64,000 bases of DNA from Pyrinomonadaceae bacterium (lineage in GTDB: Bacteria; Acidobacteriota; Blastocatellia; Pyrinomonadales; Pyrinomonadaceae), in the NCBI GenBank assembly GCA_017983495.1, contig JAGOBH010000001.1, forward strand, positions 1-64,000, in the 5' to 3' direction. A model generated the notes under the pieces. That model saw nothing but the letters and a program-made list of their open reading frames with translations, was not told the origin of the DNA and did no database searches. Of the stretch, positions 25,101 through 33,634 are shown piece by piece. The stretch's first letter is position 1, and each line of letters starts with the position of its first letter. The position numbers were made by a program, and so were the translations under genes.

Positions 25101-27396
25101 TCTCCTTGAGTTCGGCCGGTTCGACCTCGACCCTGGCCTTTACTTCGTTGCCGATCAGCACCGCTTCAGGTTCAAATTTGATAGTCAGTTCAGGCTCGAC
25201 CACCTCGACCTCGATCTGCTTCGATTCGGCGACGGTGGACAATATCGAACCCTTTTGCTGAAGCACCTGAACCCACACTTTCGTCAATCCCGGCCGAAGG
25301 AACGTAGCAGTCGTCGTGGTCTTTTCGCCCTCGTACGGATCAAAGGTGACTTCGGGATGCGGCTGCCAGCGATATATGTATTTGGGCGCGGTTGCTCCTG
25401 CCGCGACCGGAACTTTAGCAGAGAACGTGACCGGCATACCGACAGGAACCTTTTTCGTCGCCGGGCTCACCTGCTTGATCTCGACGCTGACATCGCCGAC
25501 CTCGTATTCAAGGCTTGCCTTGCCGAGGTCGCCATTTTTACCGGCGACGGAAACCGAGAGCTTGTACTTACCGATCTTGTTTCCACGAACCGTCACCTTG
25601 CTCGTCGATTTGAGCTCAGCCGCATTTCCCTCGAACGTTCCGCCCCAGCTATATGTAAGCGGCCGCTCCTCGGGTTTGAGCCCCTCGACCACGGCCTCGA
25701 CAGAGGCAATATCACCGATCTTAAGGACATTCAGCGTAGCCGGCACAAGCTTGACCCGTGACACAACCCCCTTGGTTCCGCAGGTTAGAGTTCCGTTCGC
25801 TTCGTAGGTGATCGATGGTATTTGACCCGAAACTCCGGGCTCACGCTGCCAGATGCACGATGTCAGGACCTTGTTCGTTCCACCGGTCGCGGCTCCCGCT
25901 TCGCCTGCGTAAAACGTCACTATGCCGTTTGCCGCAATCGTCGCCTTGATCGCTCCCGGCCAACCTGGCTCAAAATGAGACTCAAGCACGTCCATCATAG
26001 TTTTGGGCTCACGGCCCTCCGACCAAACGTTGATCGTCCTGGACGACCGATTAGCAAATGCTGCTGAAACAGCTTGGGGCGTTCCGGCCGGGACCGGCGT
26101 CGTACCAGGCGAAGGCGTTGGCGAAGGCGTTGGCGTCGCTTCCGGTGTGCTTTCGGGCGTAGGGCTTGGAGTGGGATCTTTGCCCGGATTGACGATTACA
26201 TTGTGCTCGCCATGTGCGATCGTGATGTCTTTTCCCATAAAGGGAACGACAAGATCAACGGTTATCAGATACCCGATCGCCTCGGTCGGCGTAAACTTTA
26301 ACTCTCCGCCCACCACAGGATCACGCCGAGGAACGCGCCATTTCAACACAGCACCGAGCTCCGGCGGAAGAGTTACTTTTCCACCGACGCTGTCGAAAGG
26401 TTCGGTCTTAAGGGTGATCGTATCGCCAAGCTCCATTTCGGCCGGGCCGACGACGTCGAGTTGCCAGTCGAGCCGTGGTGCTACGTCTGAAAGGAACATC
26501 AGCATTCGAAAATCATCGCCGCATTTATTGGCGCGGTAGTACTGCTTTATTTGCTCGAACGGAGCGTAGAATCCGGTCAACGCGCGAAGATTGTCGTCCG
26601 GCGGCTTGTTGCCGGTGTCTGCGTCACCTTTTTCAGCCGCAAGCAGTTCTGTCTCCAGGTCTTTCCAGACCGCCAGACCCTGGCCGAGAGAGATCTTCTT
26701 TTCCTTGATGCCGCGATCGACCTTAGCCCAAGCGGCGATAGCGTTTATTGCCCGGTCCTGATAATTTGTGTTGCGTTCCGACGCCGGATTTTTTGTGACG
26801 GTACCGGTTATTGGCGTGACGTACTTCGATGGTTGCTTGACGCCATTGAGCCACTCGATATGATGCGTCACTTCGTGCATCATCGTTTGTTTTTGGGTGA
26901 ACGACAGGCTTGGGCTCCGCGGATCAAATCGAAAGATAATATCCGCGGTCATCCCGATCCCACGCCATGCATAGTGCGAGGAGTTGGCTCCCGGCGAATT
27001 GGCCTTTAACCAGGCCGCTCCCTCCGTTCCGACAATAATTCGGTTGATTTTGGAATTGACAGCGGCTTCGAATTTCGAAATGTCACCGATACTGAATTCC
27101 GAACTGAAACATGTCCCCTCGATCGTCGATAGATACGAACGGATACCGGCAATAACCGCCGCCTTGATCCCGTCATCCTGAACTGGATCTCTATGTATCC
27201 ATGCGGCACGCGTTGCTTCCTGAGGCAATTGACTCGTTCGAAGCACTGACGGCATGCCGAAATCAACGGACTCTTGAATGCCGAGATCGGCAAAAGCCAA
27301 AGAGAATTTTTGATTTGAGCCGGCAAAGATCGCCGAAGTAAATATGAAGATCACGAAGAATGAAAAACAAACGCGCGTCGCACCCGAATTTCTCAT
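22129..27396 (-). CDS. Large exported protein: HEXXH zincin-like, Ig/PKD, TPR and C-terminal jelly-roll-like domain
   Basis: 1755 residues. A signal peptide (RVCFSFFVIFIFTSAIFAGS) is followed by a domain with HEVTHH (about 174-179), an HEXXH zinc-protease-like motif, so a metallopeptidase is possible. No third ligand could be identified by eye. Next come a Pro/Thr-rich hinge, several Ig/PKD-like domains (about 490-990), an alpha-helical region, about six TPR repeats (about 1260-1480), a second Pro/Lys/Thr-rich linker, and a C-terminal domain with TYIQTYHWNNGSG and LPSGTYTIVVSSPETWAHNS, shared with the protein at 34887-36185. The start at 27396 has gagagg 6 bases upstream and begins directly with a signal peptide; the longer frame to 27600 does not. 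Role unknown. Confidence 0.8.
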   Translation of the reverse strand: MRNSGATRVCFSFFVIFIFTSAIFAGSNQKFSLAFADLGIQESVDFGMPSVLRTSQLPQEATRAAWIHRDPVQDDGIKAAVIAGIRSYLSTIEGTCFSSEFSIGDISKFEAAVNSKINRIIVGTEGAAWLKANSPGANSSHYAWRGIGMTADIIFRFDPRSPSLSFTQKQTMMHEVTHHIEWLNGVKQPSKYVTPITGTVTKNPASERNTNYQDRAINAIAAWAKVDRGIKEKKISLGQGLAVWKDLETELLAAEKGDADTGNKPPDDNLRALTGFYAPFEQIKQYYRANKCGDDFRMLMFLSDVAPRLDWQLDVVGPAEMELGDTITLKTEPFDSVGGKVTLPPELGAVLKWRVPRRDPVVGGELKFTPTEAIGYLITVDLVVPFMGKDITIAHGEHNVIVNPGKDPTPSPTPESTPEATPTPSPTPSPGTTPVPAGTPQAVSAAFANRSSRTINVWSEGREPKTMMDVLESHFEPGWPGAIKATIAANGIVTFYAGEAGAATGGTNKVLTSCIWQREPGVSGQIPSITYEANGTLTCGTKGVVSRVKLVPATLNVLKIGDIASVEAVVEGLKPEERPLTYSWGGTFEGNAAELKSTSKVTVRGNKIGKYKLSVSVAGKNGDLGKASLEYEVGDVSVEIKQVSPATKKVPVGMPVTFSAKVPVAAGATAPKYIYRWQPHPEVTFDPYEGEKTTTTATFLRPGLTKVWVQVLQQKGSILSTVAESKQIEVEVVEPELTIKFEPEAVLIGNEVKARVEVEPAELKEIDFRWEISANGRQTMESPDKREVTLVPQNAEPITVTVRGRVPFKGDDLGEATATVTASKYDVRVTVLGAEGPKPQVWKEGVGLVPLEKGIAVHQFVGLRADVTPMPAGVRYEWRVNEDTHFASNSITQQIRVSRSQVGTGEATVIVRDKNGLELGQATGTFSVTVSQADLDGARKKGDVSAKLIQAKEIIRKGMLDEAITLADEVIAVTPKNAEAVTLSKKWNKERVAVQASVAKARGLLDQNKFVDASAALNAAKGMHPLYKPVTDLDKEINDKWGKHDAAVKEAIGAVRMANEAKDFKKALSLVPEVRSKYKLTAASEAELKRYEDWAREHETEKERRRGILKQAEAKLNAGDYDGVLRDVDEMWKNFDAYWSFTVDPEPKIAENLKNEALKRRDRIATLMMQVKAAAEAPKFDKKQLQLGLTNADEVIRIVPGNADAQRYKAIIADRLARGEKGAKADDSLAKGDAQQASGDHKGAIKSYDSAIKADPNNAETYIKRGKSKLAINDVKGALKDFDRAIELKSGVASWYMIRAGARDKAGDTNGAISDYQNVVIIEPRNMDALTALAAIYIRTNNYAGLIDVYTKIINLEPKNARAYLARGMAYQSNGSCQLAIFDYEKAYSLDPRSSPAYNGHGECREQGNDLKNALKDYEKAVQLDPSNAQAVANRDRLKLKTAPTPRPTPIKAPKPTPKPIPTPKATPVTAKPKPTPAPSATPKKPIKIPGLGTIKVGPSSTPTPLPKATPGRTSSGKESQVLNNGNIGGVSNNPTSPTTFRVTGPWVLTYIQTYHWNNGSGTSRPGSIGVYNDSGQRFGGWVATGSPGQGGVRNAYWEVRPNVVLPSGTYTIVVSSPETWAHNSTSGGRGFAVVKGYPGGTGTSTSPPVTSPVRPPRTDSGTGAALIAIIENRSNMPTHIFAAGDTFGPGNKLAPGEKREVRVYMGADGRIKFTAGRNGVAIVTKIWSGVAGDLNRYPRVIFDGSQLLITTGLR

Positions 27397-27701
27397 AACG
27401 AACCTCTCGCCCGAAGGCGGAGTCCCGCTAGCGGGCGCCGATATTGAAAATTGTTGAAGATCCAGATAAAGCTCTACCAAAAAATGACGCAAACAATGTG
27501 CCGTTGTTATAAGAAGTTGATAAAAGTATGGATCACTAATTACCGCCAATTTACGTACCTTGGTCGATATCGAAAGAGGCTGGTCCGAACTACTGAGCAC
27601 GACGTGCGAGATTATCCACAGAACGGCGCGTGCTGATGCTCAACGGCGGAAAAAACGGGCCTTGACGACCCGTTTCTTTCCGTTTGAATTGCCTCTGCCG
27701 T
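27397..27701. other. Gene-free stretch upstream of the 1755-residue protein
   Basis: Holds the promoter region of the large minus-strand gene, a cccgctagcggg palindrome near 27421-27436, and at its right end the terminator of the membrane-protein gene. No coding frame is supported. Confidence 0.6.
27650..27675 (-). terminator. Terminator of the 27702-28445 gene
   Basis: On the minus strand AAACGGG (from 27675) pairs with CCCGTTT (to 27653) around a 9-base loop and runs into further T. It lies 27 bases after the stop codon. Confidence 0.75.
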
Positions 27702-28445
27702 TTAGCTGATGACCCAGGCGGCGAACTGCGTCCACGCGTCGGTTCGTGCGACGAACATCCTGATCGGACCTGACAGGACCAGCAGCCCGATCGCGGCGGC
27801 AAATGACTTGTTCAGACGTTCATTTCTCCACGTATCGACCGCCAGAAAGAGTATCCCGATCAGCGATGGGATGCCGAAAAACCATATCGAACCGAGGTCC
27901 AAGATGAACGGCAGCGGCAAACGGCCAATTGAGGGTGGGAGGAAGTTGAGTACCGTAACGAGCATCAAACGCTTATGGTTTGCTGCATTTTTTCGATAAT
28001 AGATCGCCGCTGTAAATAGCACGGCGAACGTCAGCATGTCGCCGATGGGGACGATAAACCACTCTGCCGGCGTGTAACCGGGAAATGCCGATCCGCGTGC
28101 AAACGCCGCGTAGCCCGTCGCGGTGCCGATCACGATCACGGCCGCCGCAAGCAATACGCCGAACATCCCGAGCGTCATATGCAGCTTGATCTGTTTCGAC
28201 GTGATCAAATAGGTCTGGACCAAAAACAGTATGATCCAAAGCGACATCACTATTCCGTGTGCATGAACCAAACCGCTCGGCAGCGGCGGTGAGTTAAAGA
28301 GGGTTTTGAAGTAATATGAGGGCGCAAATCCGATGATCGTGATCAGCGGAAATAAGATCGCAACTGTAAGAAAAAAGCGGTGTTCTATGCCGCGCCGAGC
28401 AGCGAGTTCATTCACAGCAACATTTGTCGCAAAATTGGTAGCCAT
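27702..28445 (-). CDS. Multi-pass membrane protein, paralogue of the 28626 gene
   Basis: 247 residues with six or seven hydrophobic helices, for example FFLTVAILFPLITIIGFAP, IVMSLWIILFLVQTYLI and GMFGVLLAAAVIVIGTATGY. Conserved histidines lie at helix ends (LVHAHGIVMSLW, IKLHMTLGMFG, AANHKRLMLVT). Histidines spaced like this are common in small haem-binding or redox membrane proteins of the b561 type, but I cannot name the family. Start ATG at 28445. It has its own terminator and lies about 180 bases after the paralogue, so the two are probably separate transcripts. Confidence 0.75.
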   Translation of the reverse strand: MATNFATNVAVNELAARRGIEHRFFLTVAILFPLITIIGFAPSYYFKTLFNSPPLPSGLVHAHGIVMSLWIILFLVQTYLITSKQIKLHMTLGMFGVLLAAAVIVIGTATGYAAFARGSAFPGYTPAEWFIVPIGDMLTFAVLFTAAIYYRKNAANHKRLMLVTVLNFLPPSIGRLPLPFILDLGSIWFFGIPSLIGILFLAVDTWRNERLNKSFAAAIGLLVLSGPIRMFVARTDAWTQFAAWVIS

Positions 28446-28572
28446 AACCTTTTCTCCAGATAATGTTCAGTGCTGCCGACAATCGCCTTTTCCGAAGTTA
28501 TCCGCAGCCGTCTTCGTCTGGTAAGGCGAATGTGAGCACCGGAAAGTATCATTACGTGCAAATTTTTTGCGC

Positions 28573-28600
28573 AAAAAACGGCGGGCACCGTGTCCCGCCG
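28573..28600 (-). terminator. Terminator of the 28626-29357 gene
   Basis: CGGCGGG pairs perfectly with CCCGCCG (28579-28585 and 28594-28600) around 8 bases and is followed on the minus strand by six T (28573-28578). A textbook rho-independent terminator. Confidence 0.9.
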
Positions 28601-28625
28601 AATATCACGATTTTTTTTCAGGCTA

Positions 28626-29357
28626 TCAGGCTGCCCAGGTCGTAACCCACGCGGCGAAGTTCATCCACGCGTCGGTCGATGACGCCGCGAGCCTCAGCGG
28701 ATACGAGACGATCAGAGCCAGTGCCCCGATCAGAAAAACGCGGTTGAGCTTGCCGGTTTTGACCGTGTCATATACCAAAAATCCGATCGCAACCAGCGTC
28801 GGAACGCCGAAAAAGAACAGCGGCCCGAGCGACTGAAGGCTTGCAACCGGAATGCGAGCGACCGCAGGCGGCAAAAAGTTGATCATCGTCAACAGCATCA
28901 ACCGCTTGTGGTTGGCGGCATTCTTGCGAAAGTACATGGCTGCACCGAAGAATGCCGCGAAGAATATCAGGTCCAGAAACGGAACGATAAAAAATGAGAG
29001 CGGCGAAATGCCGGGCGGTGCCGAAGCCGAGCCAAATTTTGCCGCCGCGGCACCGGTGAAAAATCCGATGACGACTATCAGGATCGCGAGAGCGATGCCC
29101 AACATGCCGAGACTCATATGTGTCTTGATCCTTTTCGACGAAATGAAATAGACCTGAGCGATGAACAATGCTATCCACGCGGTCATCACCAGCGAGTGGA
29201 AATGAACCAGCGTCGATGGCACCGGCGGAGCCTCAAACGCAAATTTCAGGTAATATGTGCGGCCGAATCCGGCCAGTACCACCAACGGAAAAAGCACGGC
29301 GAGAGCCAAATAAAGACGGTGCTCGCTCTTTCTCAGGTCACCAAGGTTTGCTGCCAC
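28626..29357 (-). CDS. Multi-pass membrane protein, paralogue of the 27702 gene
   Basis: 243 residues, six or seven membrane helices, aligned with its neighbour along its length. The shared signatures are LVHFHSLVMTAWIALFIAQ, IKTHMSLGMLG, KNAANHKRLMLLTMINFLPP and TDAWMNFAAWV. The histidine-bearing positions are kept in both copies. A GTG at 29357 is taken as the start because ggag lies 8 bases upstream. A frame opening further upstream (29459) would add 34 polar residues without a ribosome site. Tandem duplication is clear; function is not. Confidence 0.75.
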   Translation of the reverse strand: MAANLGDLRKSEHRLYLALAVLFPLVVLAGFGRTYYLKFAFEAPPVPSTLVHFHSLVMTAWIALFIAQVYFISSKRIKTHMSLGMLGIALAILIVVIGFFTGAAAAKFGSASAPPGISPLSFFIVPFLDLIFFAAFFGAAMYFRKNAANHKRLMLLTMINFLPPAVARIPVASLQSLGPLFFFGVPTLVAIGFLVYDTVKTGKLNRVFLIGALALIVSYPLRLAASSTDAWMNFAAWVTTWAA

Positions 29358-29530
29358 TTTTCTATCTCCTTTTTTCAGATCCGAAAATACAGTACTGCTG
29401 ACGAAAGAATTTGTTTTATCGGGATGCGAAATTTTATACAAATTATGAAAAATTGTCACGCGGCTTGGAAATTGGCGGCATTAATAGTAATATTTGTTTG
29501 TCACCACACAACACCTGTTGAGATAACTTT

Positions 29531-30067
29531 ATGAACGAAGAATTTAGAAAACGTCTTGAAAGAGCTTTTGATTACGCGTCGATGGCCGAGATCGCCCGCC
29601 GGATCGGAGTGCCGCACGCAACGGTAAGAAACTATTTCGGCGGCCGTCTTCCGGCACCGGATGTGCTGATCAAGATCGCCAATCAGACCGATGTCTCGCT
29701 CAATTGGCTGCTGACCGGCAAAGGCGAAATGCTGGTCGGTGTCTCACCAAACCTCGATCTCGGGCTGATATTTGAAGAGCGGATCAACGAGATCATTGAC
29801 CGCCGGTTCGGCGGCCAAACCGTCGAAGCGGCTCAGGACCTCGGTGTCGTTGATTCGTCGCCGGCTTTTGATGTGAGAAAAGCGGTTCGCACGGGCGATG
29901 CCCCGCAGCAGATCATGAATGACTGGTTTGCGTTCGAGGGCCGCGAATATCCGTCAGATTACGGTGTCGCGTTCTTTCAGGGCTGGTCCAGCTTTACGCC
30001 AAGCGAAAAGGTCGAGGCGATCAGAGACGCGAAAAAGGTCCTTGACCGCTCGCTTAAATCGAAATAG
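29531..30067 (+). CDS. XRE/Cro-CI family transcriptional regulator
   Basis: 178 residues. The N-terminal helix-turn-helix (about 14-60, SMAEIARRIGVPHATVRNYF ... DVLIKIANQTDVSLNWLLTG) has the CI-repressor look, including the NWLLTGKGEM ending. The C-terminal part, about 110 residues, is unrecognised but keeps a charged helix that could be an oligomerisation or cleavage region. The metalloprotease gene begins about 70 bases downstream in the same direction, the classic arrangement of ImmR/ImmA and DdrO/IrrE pairs, where the protease cleaves the repressor upon DNA damage. ATG start with only a weak ribosome site. No phage or ICE genes surround it. Confidence 0.8.
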   Translation: MNEEFRKRLERAFDYASMAEIARRIGVPHATVRNYFGGRLPAPDVLIKIANQTDVSLNWLLTGKGEMLVGVSPNLDLGLIFEERINEIIDRRFGGQTVEAAQDLGVVDSSPAFDVRKAVRTGDAPQQIMNDWFAFEGREYPSDYGVAFFQGWSSFTPSEKVEAIRDAKKVLDRSLKSK

Positions 30068-30136
30068 CGAGCAGCTTGTCAGGAATCTATTGCATGTGCT
30101 ACGATGTTGCATCAGCGGCACACCGCTCCCATTATC

Positions 30137-30586
30137 ATGCGTTTTCTTGCAGAAAAAGCCATAGCCGCGTGTCCCGACTGGAACCGTAAACCACTGACCG
30201 AGGCCGCATTTCACCGACTTTGCCGGCGGCACAAGGTTACGGTGACCGAGATGCCGCTGCGGACGAACGGCTTTTACTACTGCGTCAAAGGGCAGCATTT
30301 TATCGCGATCGACAGTAAACTGCCGCCGCTGAAAAAGCTGTTGGTGATGTTTCACGAACTCGGCCACTTTCTGCTCCATTCGCCCGACACCAATGCCACC
30401 GCAAATTTTCACGGCGTCGGACACCGCAGCCGCAAGGAACGCGAGGCAGATGCTTTCGCATTGTGCTCATTGATCCCGCGTGAATGGATATTGAAACGCA
30501 CCGCGGACGAATTGATCGCAGACGAAGGGTTTGACGCCGATATGGTCGCCGACCGTGCAGAGATCTATCGCATGTATGGCGTATGA
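30137..30586 (+). CDS. ImmA/IrrE family metallo-endopeptidase
   Basis: 149 residues. The zinc-peptidase motif HELGHFLLH (near residues 75-83) plus the downstream EREADAFA with its third ligand (glutamate, near 103-108) define the ImmA/IrrE (M78) family. Such proteases cut an XRE repressor, here most likely the product of the gene just upstream. The ATG at 30137 is preferred because the domain begins at once (MRFLAEKAIAACPDWNRKPL). A frame opening at 30104 would add 11 residues. The gene ends about 175 bases before the tRNA. Confidence 0.85.
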   Translation: MRFLAEKAIAACPDWNRKPLTEAAFHRLCRRHKVTVTEMPLRTNGFYYCVKGQHFIAIDSKLPPLKKLLVMFHELGHFLLHSPDTNATANFHGVGHRSRKEREADAFALCSLIPREWILKRTADELIADEGFDADMVADRAEIYRMYGV

Positions 30587-30606
30587 CCGTAAACAAAGCA
30601 GTTTAC

Positions 30607-30636
30607 TTGACATCCGTGAGACCTTAAAAGTATATT
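30607..30636 (+). promoter_or_regulatory. Candidate sigma-70 promoter for the tRNA
   Basis: TTGACA (30607-30612), an 18-base spacer, and TATATT (30631-30636). It would give a leader of about 120 bases before the tRNA, which holds two small stems (ttcggc/gccgaa near 30643; cgcacct/aggtgcg near 30673). No other gene follows in this direction before the tRNA. Confidence 0.5.
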
Positions 30637-30761
30637 GTTTGATTCGGCTTTGCCGAAAGTGACCGTGTCCGCCGCACCTCTCAGGTGCGTCAAGGCAATA
30701 AAATTGCACGAAGATCCCGTATTTTCAAGCAACGCTGCGGCCGGTATTTGCTAACCTTTAA

Positions 30762-30837
30762 GCCGCCCTAGCTCAGTTGGTAGAGCGTTCGATTCGTAAT
30801 CGAAAGGTCGTCGGTTCGACTCCGATGGGCGGCTCCA
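30762..30837 (+). tRNA. tRNA-Thr (anticodon CGT)
   Basis: Full cloverleaf: acceptor gccgccc/gggcggc, D arm gctcagttggtagagc, anticodon stem ttcga/tcgaa with the seven-base loop ttcgtaa (anticodon CGT, reading ACG), T arm gtcgg-ttcgact-ccgat, discriminator t, and an encoded CCA at 30835-30837. 76 bases in all. Confidence 0.97.
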
Positions 30838-30875
30838 CATATAACTGCATTAAATAAATTACTTACCTTAAATAC

Positions 30876-30905
30876 AAAGCGGTCCGCGAGGGCCGCTTTT
30901 CTTTT
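30876..30905 (+). terminator. Terminator after tRNA-Thr
   Basis: aaagcggtcc pairs with gggccgcttt (one G-T pair, loop gcga) and runs into ttttctttt. It lies about 40 bases past the tRNA and 32 bases before the stop codon of the opposing gene, which it could also serve. Confidence 0.85.
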
Positions 30906-30937
30906 GTTGCGAACTCACGGGTCGCGGGTGAAAATGA

Positions 30938-33634
30938 TCAGCGGACGAACGAGCCGGGTACCGCGAGGTCACCTGTTTGTCCGAATTGCTGGATCAGCAC
31001 GCCGGCGGTCGAGCGGTTGGCGTACCAGGTCGAATTAGACGGACGAAAGACGGCGGCGTCTGTCTTGCCATCTCCGTCGTAGTCGCCCGGAGCGGGAACG
31101 TCACCGACAAAGCCAAATGGGAATGCGTAGAATGTTGAATTTTCGCTTCTGAGGACGAACCACTCGCCGGTCGCGGGCCGCCAAAAAGCAATGTCCGCTT
31201 TGCCGTCGCCGGTGTGGTCGGCAGCGACGGTCCTGTCGCCGTTCTGCCCGAAACCATATGCGATCAGCCCGGCGGTACTGCGGTTGATCCACCATTCGCC
31301 TAAGCCAGGACGAAAGACCGCTACATCTGCTTTGCCGTCACCGTCATAATCAGCTGCGACGGGCAGGTCGCCGGCTGCTCCGAACGCCATGATCGTCGTG
31401 CCGCCGCCCGAGTTGTTGATGTACCATGTCGATGACGAAGGCCGGAAAACAGCGGCGTCCGCCTTACCGTCCGCATCGTAGTCAGACGGCACCGGCACGT
31501 CACCCGCCGTGCCGAACGGGAAGGCGTAGAACGAGAGATCTTCGCTCCGCAGAACGTACCAAAAACCCGTCGCGGGCCGGAAAAACGCCATGTCGGTCTT
31601 GCCGTCACCGGTGAGGTCGGCCGGCGTGATGATGTCGGTCGATGTGCCAAACTGTACGGCCGAGTTCGTGCCGTTGCTGCTTTTCAGATACCACCATTCG
31701 CCCGGACCGGGACGAAAGATGGAAAGATCCGACTTGTTGTCGCCGTCAAAATCAAATGCACGCGGGGCGGCCGGCAGCGGGCTGCAATTTGGTGCGACTG
31801 CCGCGTGTGTGTCGGTGTCCGCGGTTCCGATCGAGTTCCTTGCCCTGACAAAATAGCTGTAGGTGGTACCGACCGTAATGTTCCCGCTATTGATAAATTG
31901 GGTGCCGGTGATGCCGCTGAAATACAGACTTCCGTTGCGGTAAACGTCATAGGATGTGGCACCGGCCGAGGCCGTCCAGTTTAGCCGAACGCGGCTCGAC
32001 GTTCCGCTGCATTCCGGCGTCAGCGTTAGTGTGAACGAGCCCGGAGCCGTGACCGAAAGGTCGTTGTAATATCGCGGGTCGTATGACGCGAGTTGGGCCG
32101 CCGTATATGTGCGGTATGACGTTTTCCAGTCGGCTCCTGACGATTCGATGACCCGGTAATTGCCGTTGCCGTAATTGGTCTCGACCAGTCTGGTGTGGTC
32201 GCCGGCAATATTCAGGATATCGCCGGGCTCAACGGTCGAAAGCGGCCGTGAGGTCGAGATATTTGGCAGCGACGAGGTCGATTGCTTTGCGCTCAAGGCC
32301 CACGCCCTCGAGACAAACCCCGAACAATCGAGTCCGACGGCGCATGCCGGCTCGGCTCCGAAAGCGGTAACCGTATTGTTGTCGCCGGCTGATCTGCCCG
32401 CGTCGAGATAGCCCTGGATCGCCGAAACGGTTGTCCAACCACCCCAGCAATACGGCATCGACGTATTCGTGCCGACCTGGACCCACGCCGGCGTCTGGAT
32501 CGTCTTTCCGCCGCAACTTACGCCGGCCCATATATTGGTGCCGGACGCCGTCCATGTCTGGGTCGTATACGGCACGGCATTACTGATGATCTGCTGTCTT
32601 GTGATCGGGGCTAGATCCGATGGAGCGTCGGCCAATGCAGTATTGGCGTCGCTGTCGACGTTTAGAAGATGGTCGTTATAGTGGTATCCGGCTTGAGCTA
32701 TCTGCAGCGGAAAATCGCGGTTCGCGACATCCGTGGTCTCGGTCAGAGCAAATACGAACGCACCTTCCGGCGACGTCACCATATTATATAACTCGCCGCT
32801 TTCACGAAGATCGAGGTCGCGGTTCGAATAAACAAAATAGCAGTCAGGCAGCGGCGTTTTGGCTACTATCGGCCCGATGCCGTCAGCTTCTAGCTCGATA
32901 ACGACTAGCGAGCGTTCGACCGACACCGGAGCCTCCGAGCGAAATGTCTGGACATCCAGCACCAGCCGGTTATCGGTCGTACCGACGGCGAACACGCCGG
33001 CGACCTTTTTGTCCACGACAAACTGCCTTTCACGGCTGCTGCCGTCAGTTTCAAAGACCCTGACGGTATAGGCGCCGTTTCCTCCGAGCCGAATTTCAAC
33101 GCGACGGCCTGACTCCGTCATCCAGCCAACGGTCTCAACGGCCGTGACCGCTCGTCCGCCGGATTCGATCTTCACGCTGTTACCGGACGGCAGCAACAGA
33201 TAAGTTGCGTCGCCAAACCTGGCCAGGCGTTCAACGCCGCGATACGATCGTGAAAAGGCGAAGGTACCGACTCGCTTGCCGTCCTCGTCATAGCGGGCAA
33301 CGCTGTCTTCCAAAAGGACAAAAAAGCTGCCGTCGCTATACGCGAGATCTCGCGGTGAGGGATCAACGTCAAAACGCGCCATAGCCTCGCCGCTCGTCGT
33401 GTCCACCACGATCACCTCGTTTGTCGAGTTGCTCAGGTACGCGATACGCCGATCATCGAGCACCGCAAATGACACCGCCCCGAGATTGGTTCCGGGCACA
33501 CGGACATAAGCAACTCCCGTTCTCACGTCCCATTTTGTTTGAGAAACCTGCTCCACCCGCAAGCCGATCTCCGCCTGCCCCGACCCCGAGGCAAACATGC
33601 CCGACCAAGCAAAAATAAGGGCCAAGATAAGCAT
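30938..33634 (-). CDS. Secreted NlpC/P60-like, fibronectin III, FG-GAP protein
   Basis: 898 residues. A signal peptide (MLILALIFAWSGMFASGSGQ) is followed by a beta-propeller-like part (about 30-290). Then an NlpC/P60-type cysteine hydrolase core: GLDCSGFVSRAWAL holds the nucleophile near residue 435, and GDHTRLVE supplies the expected histidine near 480. Next are a fibronectin III domain (RVRLNWTASAGATSYDVYRN) and about seven DxDGDGK FG-GAP repeats ending LAVPGSFVR. NlpC/P60 enzymes cut peptidoglycan peptides or related amide bonds, so a cell-wall or surface role is likely. Oddly, the frame reads ATG-AAG-ATC-TGA directly in front of the ATG at 33634, as if a longer signal peptide had been broken by a TGA. 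Product location outside the cell is inferred. Confidence 0.85.
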   Translation of the reverse strand: MLILALIFAWSGMFASGSGQAEIGLRVEQVSQTKWDVRTGVAYVRVPGTNLGAVSFAVLDDRRIAYLSNSTNEVIVVDTTSGEAMARFDVDPSPRDLAYSDGSFFVLLEDSVARYDEDGKRVGTFAFSRSYRGVERLARFGDATYLLLPSGNSVKIESGGRAVTAVETVGWMTESGRRVEIRLGGNGAYTVRVFETDGSSRERQFVVDKKVAGVFAVGTTDNRLVLDVQTFRSEAPVSVERSLVVIELEADGIGPIVAKTPLPDCYFVYSNRDLDLRESGELYNMVTSPEGAFVFALTETTDVANRDFPLQIAQAGYHYNDHLLNVDSDANTALADAPSDLAPITRQQIISNAVPYTTQTWTASGTNIWAGVSCGGKTIQTPAWVQVGTNTSMPYCWGGWTTVSAIQGYLDAGRSAGDNNTVTAFGAEPACAVGLDCSGFVSRAWALSAKQSTSSLPNISTSRPLSTVEPGDILNIAGDHTRLVETNYGNGNYRVIESSGADWKTSYRTYTAAQLASYDPRYYNDLSVTAPGSFTLTLTPECSGTSSRVRLNWTASAGATSYDVYRNGSLYFSGITGTQFINSGNITVGTTYSYFVRARNSIGTADTDTHAAVAPNCSPLPAAPRAFDFDGDNKSDLSIFRPGPGEWWYLKSSNGTNSAVQFGTSTDIITPADLTGDGKTDMAFFRPATGFWYVLRSEDLSFYAFPFGTAGDVPVPSDYDADGKADAAVFRPSSSTWYINNSGGGTTIMAFGAAGDLPVAADYDGDGKADVAVFRPGLGEWWINRSTAGLIAYGFGQNGDRTVAADHTGDGKADIAFWRPATGEWFVLRSENSTFYAFPFGFVGDVPAPGDYDGDGKTDAAVFRPSNSTWYANRSTAGVLIQQFGQTGDLAVPGSFVR

